Shown: positions 8,001 to 15,199 of the stretch, one piece after another
How positions within the stretch are numbered: the stretch's first letter is position 1
Layout: each line of letters opens with the position of its first letter
NCBI GenBank assembly: GCA_017517665.1
Contig: JAFWYP010000041.1
Span: 1-64,000, forward strand
Direction of reading: 5' to 3'
Length of the DNA stretch: 64,000 nucleotides
DNA from: Clostridia bacterium
GTDB taxonomy: Bacteria > Bacillota > Clostridia > Oscillospirales > Acutalibacteraceae
The notes under the pieces: generated by a model
Told to the model about the DNA's origin: nothing
Seen by the model: the letters and a program-made list of their open reading frames with translations, nothing else
The model's database searches: none
Program-made: the position numbers and the translations under genes

Positions 8001-8927
8001 AATTCAAAAGGTCAGTGCAATGTAAGTGGATGGGAAAACATGATGATTCCCGAACGTATTCCGACAACAGACCGTAATGATACCGAAAATGAATTTTCAC
8101 TTAATAATTTTTCGGTTAAGAAAAACGTTTCTGCAGGTAATTACCATACTGCAGGAATAAAATCCGACGGTACGGTTGTAGCAGTCGGAAGTAATTCTGA
8201 CGGTCAGTGCAATGTGAATGATTGGACAGGAATAACGGCTGTTTCAGCAGGCGGACAGCATACTGCGGGGCTTAAATTCGACGGCACGGTTATTGCGGTT
8301 GGCAAAAACGATGACGGTCAGTGTAATGTTAGCGAATGGACGGATATTGTTTCTGTATCTGCAGGTGATGATCATACTGCAGGACTCAAATCGGATGGTA
8401 CTGTTGCTGCTGTTGGCAATAACGACTACGGTCAGTGCAATGTAACCGGATGGACAGATGTCGTTTCCGTTTCTGCAGGAAGACATCATACCGTAGGACT
8501 TAAACCTGACGGTACGGTTGTAGCAGTCGGAAGTAATTCTGACGGTCAGTGTAATGTAAGCAACTGGACTGATATCATTGCCGTTTCTGCGGGTGATTAT
8601 CATACCGTGGCGCTTAAGTCTGACGGCACTGTTGTTGCGGTTGGCAAAAACGACAGGGGTCAGTGTGATGTCAGTGAATGGACGGATATTACTGAAATCT
8701 TCGCAGGCTATTATCATACAACAGCCCTTAAATCCGATGGCACTGTAGTTGCGGTTGGATTAAATGATCAAGGTCAGTGTGATGTAAGCGACTGGACTGA
8801 TATTGTTGAGATTTCCGCAAATTCTTATCATACCGTAGGCATAAAATCCAACGGCAAGGTTGTTGCAGTGGGTTATCATGATGATCGTTGCAACGTCAGT
8901 GCATGGGAAAACATAAAGCATTTTTGA
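5082..8927 (+). CDS. Membrane receptor Ser/Thr kinase: kinase + pseudokinase + TM + two RCC1-like propellers
   Basis: 1281 aa, starting at TTG 5082 because GAGGAGGAG ends six bases upstream. Residues 34-320 are a Hanks-type kinase: Gly loop INSGGQATVY, Lys61, HRD Asp158, DFG Asp179. Residues 370-600 are a second kinase fold that keeps VAVK (Lys403) and DDFG (Asp515) but has lost the Gly loop (ISTSNIAVV) and has His-Gly-Asn at 495-497 instead of HRD, so it looks catalytically dead. One TM helix spans about residues 640-661. A short TPR-like helical segment (YKDAEEQ) follows, then fourteen 38-42-residue repeats (VSAGxxHTxGLKxDGTVVAVG..QC..WTDI) in two blocks of seven split by a roughly 30-residue linker. 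This predicts a cytosolic signalling half and two extracellular seven-bladed propellers. The PP2C genes downstream are likely counter-enzymes. Confidence 0.85.
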   Translation: MITRDEKIMLERFEINAVNKELKNFKEDFPKAQIGRWINSGGQATVYFLKTKAGGNKYVIKISKDGFEKTINFSNNFSGNKEIDGLFLKVESCFDVIIRKGRNIYTLHCIIEKYHPCLDDYIASGLNPKRDDREIAIRLGADLLPLLIAMEGKYVHRDIKPGNIFLKTTRLSDGFCLGDFGIVTSFSDGTLKTQILRLGTAETASPDIILRDRPYEVAVEGRDVFKYIFRGSTKGDMYSLAATMYYYLNDRTFPFIDRYDGKALDENYWEKIRKTDCEAPEYGSQKLKDIVCKALKFDPEERFASCAEMLNALKETDEYKEFAMNHTGNHDTITHDKTHVPVNIKSEDDEMNFDFVVPFGSSGEYTGKRLDDRYEIKEVISTSNIAVVYKAYDLIDDRIVAVKILKEEHLANEELCRRFKNDSKAAAVLFHQNIVRIYNVAYGDKLQYMVTEYVEGIDLKEFIKQNGKLGLKPSLYIAEQVLRAFQHAHNKGVVHGNSNSHNIKILSNGRVLVDDFGIPHSGHSGAVSFRDDICSVGEILYEMLTGQNFYVNNMKSPREVNNAVPIGLEQIIMYAISKGYRSAADMLAEIETYRRNPAVRFTRQVTPLNPLEEELKKWDNNPVKIVTGTGGGKKGKSKLKYVAAAALILVFGLGCIAFGSYHSDLSDAMDDIRNYRKAVSFVKDGDKVNAALHFEKADDYKDAEEQCFALWDEIAFRETVSAGYDHTVGVKADGTVVAVGDNDHNQCDTEKWADIVAVSAGAIHTVGLKSDGTVIAVGDNEHNQCDTEKWTDIVAVSAGYYHTAGLKFDGTVVTTGYNDNGRCDTDEWTDIVAVYAGGYHTVGLKSDGTVVAVGSNSDGQCDTEKWADIVAVSAGTVHTVGLKSDGTVVAVGGNEKGKAKGQCNVDDWTDIVAVSAGDYHTLGIRSDGTVVATGCNEYIQCDVYNWKNIIAVSAGGYYTVGLKSDASVVAVGNNSKGQCNVSGWENMMIPERIPTTDRNDTENEFSLNNFSVKKNVSAGNYHTAGIKSDGTVVAVGSNSDGQCNVNDWTGITAVSAGGQHTAGLKFDGTVIAVGKNDDGQCNVSEWTDIVSVSAGDDHTAGLKSDGTVAAVGNNDYGQCNVTGWTDVVSVSAGRHHTVGLKPDGTVVAVGSNSDGQCNVSNWTDIIAVSAGDYHTVALKSDGTVVAVGKNDRGQCDVSEWTDITEIFAGYYHTTALKSDGTVVAVGLNDQGQCDVSDWTDIVEISANSYHTVGIKSNGKVVAVGYHDDRCNVSAWENIKHF

Positions 8928-8987
8928 TAAAGTTTGCTGTCGGTTCAACCAAGATACACAAAATAATTGTTTGACATTAAACAGTTT

Positions 8988-9021
8988 CACCCCGTACAAT
9001 TAGCTGTACGGGGTGATTTTT
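8988..9021 (+). terminator. Terminator of the receptor-kinase gene
   Basis: Perfect 11-bp stem CACCCCGTACA / TGTACGGGGTG with a 6-nt loop, then ATTTTT. It separates the kinase from the PP2C operon, which has its own promoter. Confidence 0.9.
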
Positions 9022-9102
9022 AAATGGTTGAAGATTTTTTATGAAATTGTTTTCTGAATACTGTTTCGGCGTGATTAAGGGGTTTTGTGATACGCAAGGA
9101 AC

Positions 9103-9172
9103 TGTCATTTTTATTCCAAAGCTGACAAATCTGCTTTATTCGGTTGATTTTTAATGATTACATCTATATAAT
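9103..9172 (+). promoter_or_regulatory. Promoter of the PP2C operon with the shared upstream box (copy 2)
   Basis: TTGATT 9144-9149, 17-bp spacer, TATAAT 9167-9172. TTCCAAA at 9114-9120 is again exactly 30 bases ahead of the -35. A TTG at 9144 that could extend the phosphatase frame lies inside the -35 itself, so it cannot be the start. Confidence 0.7.
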
Positions 9173-9233
9173 AAAAGCAGATAATAATACGGAAAAGTTA
9201 ATTTGTTTTGGTATAAGGGAGGTTGGTTTCGGG

Positions 9234-9971
9234 ATGAATGCAGATATTATCAGTATGACGGGCAACAGAAATAATAATCAGGACAGTCTTCTCGCTTGCG
9301 GACAGTTATATACAGGAGAAGAGTTTTTGTTTCGGTCTGTCAGAACCAATGAGGAAAGACCCGCGCTTTTTGCGGTGGCTGACGGAATGGGAGGCGAGCA
9401 GTACGGTGAAATTGCCTCCGAAACAGTTCTTCTGGTTCTGAATGAGGCGTTCGAACAGTCTCTTGAGGATTCGGGTGAAACCGAAGATTGGGTGAATGCG
9501 CTTCTCAATGCAGTTCAGGAAGCGCAGAGAATAGTAGAAAATGCAATGAATGAAAGAAATACTGTAGGCGGAACTACCGTCAGTGCGTTGCTTTTGTATA
9601 AAGGAAGATTTGTTGCGCTCAACATAGGTGACAGTCCGATTTATTTAATCAGAAAACGTGATTGTGTTGAGCTCAGCAAGGAACACACGCTTGCGCGTAT
9701 GAAGATTGATGACGGTGTCCCTGAAAAGAGGATATCTGAAAGTGACCGTCATTGCCTTGTTCAGTGCATCGGAAGCGGCGGATATTCTGAAGTCAATGTA
9801 TGCGAAGGAGAATATCTTTCCGGTGACATATTTGCTGTTATGTCTGACGGAATGGTGATTTACGGGGACAAAAAGGCGCAGAATTTTTTGCGTGGAAAAG
9901 ATATATGGAAACATATCGAAGACTTCAAAAAAGCTGAAGATAATGTTTCAGCGGTTATAATAAGAATATAA
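9234..9971 (+). CDS. PP2C-family Ser/Thr protein phosphatase
   Basis: 245 aa. Start at ATG 9234 (AAGGGAGG at 9215-9222), which falls after the promoter and right at the first PP2C motif (NQDS). Metal-site motifs are in order: ADGMGG (about residue 51), GGTTVSALLL, NIGDSPIYL, MSDG and a terminal DN. A short enzyme with no extra domain, presumably cytosolic. As first gene of the operon after the receptor kinase, it likely removes phosphates placed by that kinase, as in PrkC/PrpC pairs. The co-regulated promoter supports the link. Confidence 0.85.
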   Translation: MNADIISMTGNRNNNQDSLLACGQLYTGEEFLFRSVRTNEERPALFAVADGMGGEQYGEIASETVLLVLNEAFEQSLEDSGETEDWVNALLNAVQEAQRIVENAMNERNTVGGTTVSALLLYKGRFVALNIGDSPIYLIRKRDCVELSKEHTLARMKIDDGVPEKRISESDRHCLVQCIGSGGYSEVNVCEGEYLSGDIFAVMSDGMVIYGDKKAQNFLRGKDIWKHIEDFKKAEDNVSAVIIRI

Positions 9972-9986
9972 ACGGAGGAGGTTGTT

Positions 9987-11141
9987 ATGGGTATCAAAAT
10001 AGGCAAATTGTTAAGCCTGTCCGGTAACAAAGCGAATGTTATTGACAATGACAGACCGTTCCAGAAAAACAATACCACAAAACTGCTCAAAGAAATACAG
10101 AAATGTGAAAATGACGCGGAGTTCAACAGACTTTTTGATAATGAAAGAGCGGCAGTGGATTCAAAGATCAATATGACCTGGAGTGTTGAATATACAAACA
10201 AACTCAAAGGCAGAGTACAGATCAGCGATGCCAAATATGCCGAGTTATGTATAGTCAATGTAAAGACAGCAAATAAATGGAGATACGAAACTCCCAAGAA
10301 GAGAGAACACTATATTGCAATCGCCTGTGTCTTCGGACTCGGCGAATCCGGATGTTCAAGAATCATGAACCGTTTCGGCGGATATGATGCTCTGGATAAA
10401 AAGAATCCCAACGATATTATTTATATCAGACTTTTGCAGATCTCCGAAAGACCTGTCAGCGAATTCGATGACGAAAGAAGAAGCGTGTACCGTGATTTGC
10501 TCGGTGTTTACGATGCAATCAAATGGTGTCTTGATTCGGGTGATGTAAACTTTGCATCGAAAAAGCTCGAAGAACTCGGTGATACTGAGTTTATCGGAAT
10601 GTATAAATATGCTAACTCATTTTCAGAATCAAGCGTAGGAAAGCTCCATGACGAAATTGTTGCCTGCATTAAAAAGATGGGATATTATTCCAAGGATGCC
10701 TTTTTTAAAGATAAGAAGTTGCACAGCATGTATCCCAAAGCAATGTCAAATATGTCGCGTCCCAAAGATAAGATTCTTCCCAAAAGGAACTTGCTTATTT
10801 CTCTGTTCTTGCACATGGCACTGCCGCTTGAAAAAATAAATGAACTTCTCGGGATGGTAAATATGGAGCCTCTCTGCTCGAAAAACCCCTATGAGAGTAC
10901 GCTCATCCATGTGCTTACACAGTTATACAGACAGCATCCCGAATTTAAAAATGAAAAAATTATGCTCAGCAGTGAAAATAACCATGTACAGGGTCTTTTA
11001 AAGGAAGGCACTTTATATATGTTTGTTAACAGCCGTATGAAGTCTTTCACGAAAAGGCTTGAGGAAGATGAAGTCAACGTGAACGAATGTATGTACAGAA
11101 ACCTCTCAACAGAGAAGGAAAAAGAGGTAATCGAACAATGA
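9987..11141 (+). CDS. XRE-like helical protein with a duplicated domain
   Basis: 384 aa, RBS GGAGGAGG. Residues about 75-140 resemble a clostridial XRE-type helix-turn-helix (YAELCIVNVKTANKWRYE, then KREHYIAIACVFGL) ending in LDKKNPNDIIYIRLL. Residues about 270-320 repeat the second half (PKRNLLISLFLHMALPLEKINELLG, then SKNPYESTLIHVL). The shared spacing of KR, L and KNP argues for an internal duplication. It is encoded between two PP2C genes and overlaps the second (ATGA), so it is probably a substrate, adaptor or output regulator of the phospho-relay. No annotated family is recognised with certainty. Confidence 0.55.
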   Translation: MGIKIGKLLSLSGNKANVIDNDRPFQKNNTTKLLKEIQKCENDAEFNRLFDNERAAVDSKINMTWSVEYTNKLKGRVQISDAKYAELCIVNVKTANKWRYETPKKREHYIAIACVFGLGESGCSRIMNRFGGYDALDKKNPNDIIYIRLLQISERPVSEFDDERRSVYRDLLGVYDAIKWCLDSGDVNFASKKLEELGDTEFIGMYKYANSFSESSVGKLHDEIVACIKKMGYYSKDAFFKDKKLHSMYPKAMSNMSRPKDKILPKRNLLISLFLHMALPLEKINELLGMVNMEPLCSKNPYESTLIHVLTQLYRQHPEFKNEKIMLSSENNHVQGLLKEGTLYMFVNSRMKSFTKRLEEDEVNVNECMYRNLSTEKEKEVIEQ

Positions 11142-11857
11142 AGATATACCGTGCGTGTATAACCGGGACAAACAATACGAAAAAGAAAAGGGCATGTCAG
11201 GATTCTTGTGACTACATGCTCACTGCCGACGGCTTTGTTGCCGCTGCATTAAGTGATGGAGCCGGTTCTGCGAAATTTGCAGATTTTGCTTCAAGAGAAA
11301 ACATTCACGCTTTTTTCAATTTTTTCAGAAAATATGATGTAAGCGAAATGATGGATATCAATGATAGTGCACTTGCGGAAGATATTGTTTTTTTCTGCCG
11401 CAATGCACAGGAGGCATTAGCTAACCGAATCAATGCCAAGCTGGAGGATCTGAGCGCAACATTTCTTGGATTTGTTATCGGCAGAGAAAAAATAATAATT
11501 TTCCATCTTGGCGACGGTGCGGCATATATCCGTACTGAAAACGGCAAAGTCAGTTGTGTTTCCAAACCTGATAATATTCTCGGTATGTCGAACAGAACAA
11601 GATTTACAATTGATAACAATGCATGCAAGTACATGCGGGTAACAAGAATAGACCGAAAAGACGTGGCTTCAATCTGTATTTTCTCTGACGGTGTTTTCAG
11701 AAGCAAGAATGAAGGCAAAGTCTCAAAAGAGTTAAGCAAAATATTTGATAAAGCAACCAATAACCGTGCGTTGAGCGAACTTATCGACACGGATGAAGCG
11801 AAGGAATACGGTGATGATCATTCAATGATTCTGATAAACTTACAGGATGGAGAGTGA
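11138..11857 (+). CDS. Second PP2C-like protein phosphatase
   Basis: 239 aa. Start at ATG 11138, overlapping the previous stop by 4 bp. Motifs: CQDSCDY, LSDGAGSAKFAD (replacing the usual DGMGG), ATFLGFVIG, HLGDGAAYI, FSDG and DDHSM near the end. This divergent pattern with DGAGS is that of the PP2C_2 group found beside VWA/kinase modules. Two phosphatases of different subfamilies in one operon suggest separate targets, for example the kinase and the FHA or XRE-like protein; that is inference. Confidence 0.8.
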   Translation: MKIYRACITGTNNTKKKRACQDSCDYMLTADGFVAAALSDGAGSAKFADFASRENIHAFFNFFRKYDVSEMMDINDSALAEDIVFFCRNAQEALANRINAKLEDLSATFLGFVIGREKIIIFHLGDGAAYIRTENGKVSCVSKPDNILGMSNRTRFTIDNNACKYMRVTRIDRKDVASICIFSDGVFRSKNEGKVSKELSKIFDKATNNRALSELIDTDEAKEYGDDHSMILINLQDGE

Positions 11858-11888
11858 TTTCGCACCTGCTTTATAGTTTATAAAAATT

Positions 11889-11935
11889 ACCCTCACAATA
11901 CCGGACGAAAGCTTCGGAATCGTGAGGGTTTGGTT
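11889..11935. terminator. Bidirectional terminator
   Basis: ACCCTCAC (11889-11896) pairs with GTGAGGGT (11922-11929); an inner CCG/CGG lengthens the stem. T-tracts lie on both sides, serving the convergent genes. Confidence 0.75.
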
Positions 11936-12745
11936 TTATCCATTGTATTCTTTAATCAGATCTGTAATTTCGGTATTGTTTCTGTAGAATTCCTTTGTTA
12001 TCTCAAATGTTGTTCCGTCATGTTCGGAAATAAGCAGAACCTCATTTCTGTTGTAAGAATCACGGCACCATGCGCAGAGAACCGTGTTATTTCCCGTGTC
12101 TTTTGAAAGAATTACGGGGAATGCCATCATGAGCAAATCCGGAGATTCTCCGATGAGATATGCCAGTGAAATCGGTCCGCCTTCTTTTATGGTAGATTCA
12201 AAACTTTTTCCGTTATTATTGGATATTTCGACGCGTGTGTTCATATATACGTTATCGACAGTTATGATTATTATTGTATCTCCGATATAAACAACATCAA
12301 GAGAACCGTTAAGAAAAGATTTGTCCATCCAAACTGCTTTCCAGCTTTTGCCGGAATCGGAGGTTACATATATATCTGTCATCATTTTGCTCATTCCGAC
12401 TCCGTAGCAGTTTATCAGAACAGCCTTACCGTTTTCCTGCATATCATATATAAAATCATCTCCGCCTCTGTACGGATTAAGCAACTCCTCGGAAGGCCAG
12501 GAAAAACCTATGTCATCACCGAATGTAGCCCAGTGGCTGAGTCGAGAAGGTATGTCGATTGAAACTTCTTTGTAATCGTAATATTTATTATTATTATCTT
12601 CTTTTTCTGAAGTATTATATGAGTCTGTCGATTCAACCTGGGATACAGTTGTTTTATCAGAATCATCTTTCAGGTAATCTCCGAAATAAAAAACGCCGGT
12701 TGCTCCAATGAGAAGTCCGAGAACAAAGCAAATTATCTTTTTCAT
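11936..12745 (-). CDS. Membrane-anchored BNR/sialidase-like beta-propeller protein
   Basis: 269 aa. Start at 12745 with AAAGGAG upstream; a longer frame adds 23 residues without an RBS. N-terminal signal anchor (KKIICFVLGLLIGATGVFYFG), a Ser/Asp/Asn-rich linker, then a domain with Asp-box-like motifs (TSDSGKSW, ISNNNGKSFES) typical of BNR repeats. There are too few blades for a full sialidase and no catalytic Arg triad that I can see. It is convergent with the phosphatase operon and may be an accessory surface protein. Confidence 0.6.
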   Translation of the reverse strand: MKKIICFVLGLLIGATGVFYFGDYLKDDSDKTTVSQVESTDSYNTSEKEDNNNKYYDYKEVSIDIPSRLSHWATFGDDIGFSWPSEELLNPYRGGDDFIYDMQENGKAVLINCYGVGMSKMMTDIYVTSDSGKSWKAVWMDKSFLNGSLDVVYIGDTIIIITVDNVYMNTRVEISNNNGKSFESTIKEGGPISLAYLIGESPDLLMMAFPVILSKDTGNNTVLCAWCRDSYNRNEVLLISEHDGTTFEITKEFYRNNTEITDLIKEYNG

Positions 12746-12825
12746 TTTTGATACTCCTTTATGAGTTGATGATTTTGCGATTGTATTATAACATCCAACC
12801 AAAGGTGCGGTCAATAATCATACTA

Positions 12826-12897
12826 TGTTATTTTTATTCCAAACAAATTGAATGCGAAGAATATTGTTGATTTTTGACAAATAGGAACAAGTGTAAC
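12826..12897 (+). promoter_or_regulatory. Shared upstream box with a degraded promoter (copy 3)
   Basis: Over about 55 bases this closely resembles the promoter at 4981, including TTCCAAA (12837-12843) exactly 30 bases before TTGATT (12867). No good -10 follows at 17 bp (AGTGTA; the nearest is TGTAAC at 19 bp). It probably once drove the remnant at 12899 and the FHA gene. Confidence 0.55.
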
Positions 12898-12898
12898 C

Positions 12899-13046
12899 AT
12901 GGGCGCTGGAAAGTTTGTGCAGAACGAGCCGAAGGAGAAAAAAGATCCCGATCCCCAAAAGAGGAGATGTTATTAACATAACAATAACAGCCTCAGATAG
13001 TTCCGGCAGAGAGATATCCGTACATGATACAGTTGTTGTAGAGTAA
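12899..13046 (+). pseudogene. Remnant of a small protein gene (one frameshift)
   Basis: ATG 12899 opens 25 codons rich in Glu, Lys, Asp and Pro, ending TAA after KRRCY. A second frame, open from 12897 to TAA 13044-13046, encodes a convincing protein end: GDVINITITASDSSG, then a strand-rich tail ending VVVE. Joining them at the A-run near 12977 gives one coherent product of about 49 residues. It looks like the two ends of a larger gene with its middle lost. Family unknown. Confidence 0.35.
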
Positions 13047-13059
13047 ACAGTATACTGTT
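13046..13059. repeat. 14-bp perfect palindrome AACAGTATACTGTT
   Basis: Perfect two-fold symmetry just downstream of the remnant and ahead of the FHA gene; a possible operator. The rest of 13060-13130 shows nothing further. Confidence 0.3.
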
Positions 13060-13130
13060 ACAGTTAATTAATGGTTTGAAATGATATCCAAAAACATTCC
13101 AAGAAATTTACAAAACAAATACTCTTTGAT

Positions 13131-13176
13131 ATTATGGTATTGTCAGATGTTTATACTGATAATACCATAATTTTTT
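13131..13176 (+). terminator. AT-rich 16-bp hairpin with T-run before the FHA gene
   Basis: ATTATGGTATTGTCAG (13131-13146) pairs with 13156-13171 (one G-T), loop of 9, then TTTTTT. It lies about 15 bases before the RBS of the FHA gene, so it could terminate incoming transcription or act as an attenuator. Confidence 0.5.
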
Positions 13177-13195
13177 GTGAAAGAGGGACACGAAG

Positions 13196-13722
13196 ATGAA
13201 AAAAATTCTCATAGCCGAAAACACTGACAATAAAATCAAAAACACCTTTTTGCTAAAATAGCCGAAAAATTCAAGAGAAACAAAACCGTCACTGAAGTTC
13301 CATGTAACCCCATAAATAATGCATACGCGTGGACGGTATGTGTTTTCGATAAGGAAGGCAATATTATCACCCGTAAACCCATGAACGCCACATGTGAGAG
13401 ACCTTTCTCAATCGGCAGAGACAAGAATTGTGACCTTGTGCTGAACTCCGAGTATGTCGGCAACGTTCATCTCAGGATAGGTAGAGATGATATGGGCTAT
13501 TTCGCAAAAGACAGCAGTCTCAACGGTTCATTTGTCAATGACAAAGTGTATAGAAATGAATCGTTTTCACTTGAAGAAGGTTTTGTGTATATAGCGGATG
13601 TCCCTGTTTATTTTAAGAGAAACGAAAACCACAGTTGTCTCCCTGTTTATCCGAAGTATTTCAGGGATGATGAAAAAGCAGAAAAAGCCATAGAGTCTGA
13701 TGGTTTCAACAAGACAAAATGA
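13196..13722 (+). pseudogene. FHA-domain protein, disrupted by one frameshift
   Basis: ATG 13196 has a good RBS (GAGGGACACGAAG) but its frame stops after 21 codons. The -1 frame continues without a break from 13234 to TGA 13720-13722 and contains an FHA domain: FSIGRDKNCDLVLN, then H of VHLRI, then DSSLNGSFVND. A lost T in the run at 13247-13251 would restore one protein of about 175 residues. The Ser before the conserved His is Gly, so phosphothreonine binding may be weakened. The in-frame ATG at 13381 lies inside the domain and has no RBS. It fits beside the kinase and phosphatases as a phospho-reader. Confidence 0.65.
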
Positions 13723-13843
13723 TGTTGAATAATTCCGTTCGGTTTAATCAACGGGTATGAGGGTAACCGACAGACCGATTTGCAGATGTTTCAACTGCAT
13801 TCGTTGTTCTCGGCTACTCTGAACCAAAAAAGGAGGGATATAA

Positions 13844-14062
13844 ATGACTACGTCCGATAACAACAGAAACGAAGTTGCACAGTTTCCTGGCAAGAAGCTC
13901 AAGTCTTATACATCCGATGATTTTTACACCTGTACTCCTGAAATCTTTGCAGGTTTCGGACATATGTATGTTGATGATGATTGTTTCGAGTCTAATGTGG
14001 ATAACAGAGGAATTCGCACTGCGAAATTCATACTGGATGCATATGAGATTTATTGCAAGTAA
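13844..14062 (+). CDS. TipAS-domain C-terminal fragment, 72 aa
   Basis: A strong RBS (AAAAGGAGG) precedes the ATG. Residues 20-72 (DDFYTCTPEIFAGFGHMYVD, ending LDAYEIYCK) match the last third of the TipAS antibiotic-binding domain of MerR-type TipA regulators. The N-terminal winged helix and the first two thirds of TipAS are absent. It is either a decayed remnant that kept an RBS or a free-standing mini-protein; I favour a remnant. Confidence 0.5.
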   Translation: MTTSDNNRNEVAQFPGKKLKSYTSDDFYTCTPEIFAGFGHMYVDDDCFESNVDNRGIRTAKFILDAYEIYCK

Positions 14063-14067
14063 AACAA

Positions 14068-14104
14068 TAAGCTGTCCTGTTTTGAGCAGGACAGCTTATC
14101 TTTT
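14068..14104. terminator. Bidirectional terminator
   Basis: Perfect 12-bp stem TAAGCTGTCCTG / CAGGACAGCTTA with a 7-nt loop, then TCTTTTT on the plus strand. It serves the convergent minus-strand pseudogene too. Confidence 0.85.
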
Positions 14105-14107
14105 TGT

Positions 14108-15066
14108 TTATTTATATGTTACGTTTGCAAATTCGTCTGATTCAAACATCAGTCTGCTGTTCTTATCCGAGGAGAAGTTTCTGAATTTTGCGTTTTCAAC
14201 AGTAACGTTTACCGTGTTTGTTTCGTTGGCGGCGGAAAATTTTGATTTCATTGCCGCGTTATAGGTTATATTTTTGAAAATAATGTTGTCTGCGGTGAAG
14301 TTATTGATGGGCACAGTTTCCATATCGCCTATTTCTTCCGTGAATATCACACACGCCATTGCACGCCCGTCATCACGGAAAATCTCAATGTTATCAAATG
14401 TTACTCTGTCAATGCTTCCTTCTGCAAGTTCAATGATAACGGCGAGGGATGCGATTCTGTTGTTGTTCCAGGTTGCGTCGCGGCAGATAACCGCACTGTC
14501 TTTGAAAGTGATATTGCGTATGGGTCTGTTCACTTCGCCGTAAATGCCGAAATCATTGATGCTTCCGTCATAACACCGCCCGAGCATTTTGCCTTGACTC
14601 CGAGATTTTCTGGCAGACAGATTGCATTTTTGATTATGAAATCCTTTGAATGAAGCTCGACATTGAATGAAAAATCAACGCTCTCGTCGAGATAAATTTC
14701 CGAAAATGAATGAAGCTCGCCGTATTGTGTTTCTCCGAGAAAAACGGTTGCCGCATAAACAGGAATGTCTTTATCACTGATTTTTGCTGTGTAATATGGT
14801 GAAATAACAATGCCGTTAATATCGTCATACCCTTGATTGCCCACGTAAAGTTCAAGCTTCGAATCGGCACGGGATTTGAGTTCTTCTTCGGTGACGCCCC
14901 ATTTTTTCAAGTGATTTTACGGCTTCTGCGGAATATTGAAGCACGTCAAAATCAAGATTTTCGCTCGGCGGTGTAATAACCGCGGGAGATACTATCGAAG
15001 AAATCGTTATTGACATATTGACAGAGTAACAAAGCAATTGAATAAAAATCTGAATAAATCAAGCAT
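14108..15066 (-). pseudogene. Broken right-handed beta-helix glycosidase (GH28/dextranase-like)
   Basis: The start at 15066 has a strong AAAAAGGAGG site and a hydrophobic leader (MLDLFRFLFNCF), but the frame stops after 19 codons. The product resumes in another frame (SITISSIVSPAVITPPSENL), shifts again at an A-run near 14905 (EKWGVTEEELKSR), and a third time near 14580. The middle part (YYTAKISDKDIPVYAATVFL) is the N-terminal beta-sandwich of dextranase/GH28-like enzymes. The last 155 residues (RPIRNITFKDS, SIDRVTFDNIEI) are C-terminal beta-helix coils. Most of the helix with the catalytic Asp residues is missing, so this is an internal deletion plus frameshifts. Confidence 0.65.
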
Positions 15067-15199
15067 GATGCAACCTCCTTTTTAGCATGGCAATTATAAC
15101 AGAGAAAGTAAAAAACATCACTGCTTTTATTTTCAGGTTGTAAAATACTTCATAATGTTTTATAATAATTTTATATTGTTAATTTATGAGGTACAGAAT

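Noticed and set aside
8244..8717. Minus-strand open frames opposite the RCC1 repeats
   Set aside because: They are complements of the repeat codons; no RBS or recognisable domain.
7239..8920. Regular tandem repeats that could suggest a CRISPR or satellite array
   Set aside because: They are codon-level repeats of an RCC1-like protein, of about 114-126 bp, in frame and diverged at third positions; there are no identical direct repeats with unique spacers.
9144..9233. N-terminal extension of the first PP2C from a TTG codon
   Set aside because: The TTG is inside the -35 element and the extension lies before the transcript start; ATG 9234 has the RBS.
13196..13260. Programmed -1 frameshifting in the FHA gene
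   Set aside because: The site ACC TTT TTG is not a good slippery heptamer and no strong downstream structure is visible; a lost base is simpler.
13381..13722. FHA protein starting at ATG 13381
   Set aside because: The frame stays open and protein-like well upstream, the ATG has no RBS, and the natural start with RBS is at 13196 in another frame.
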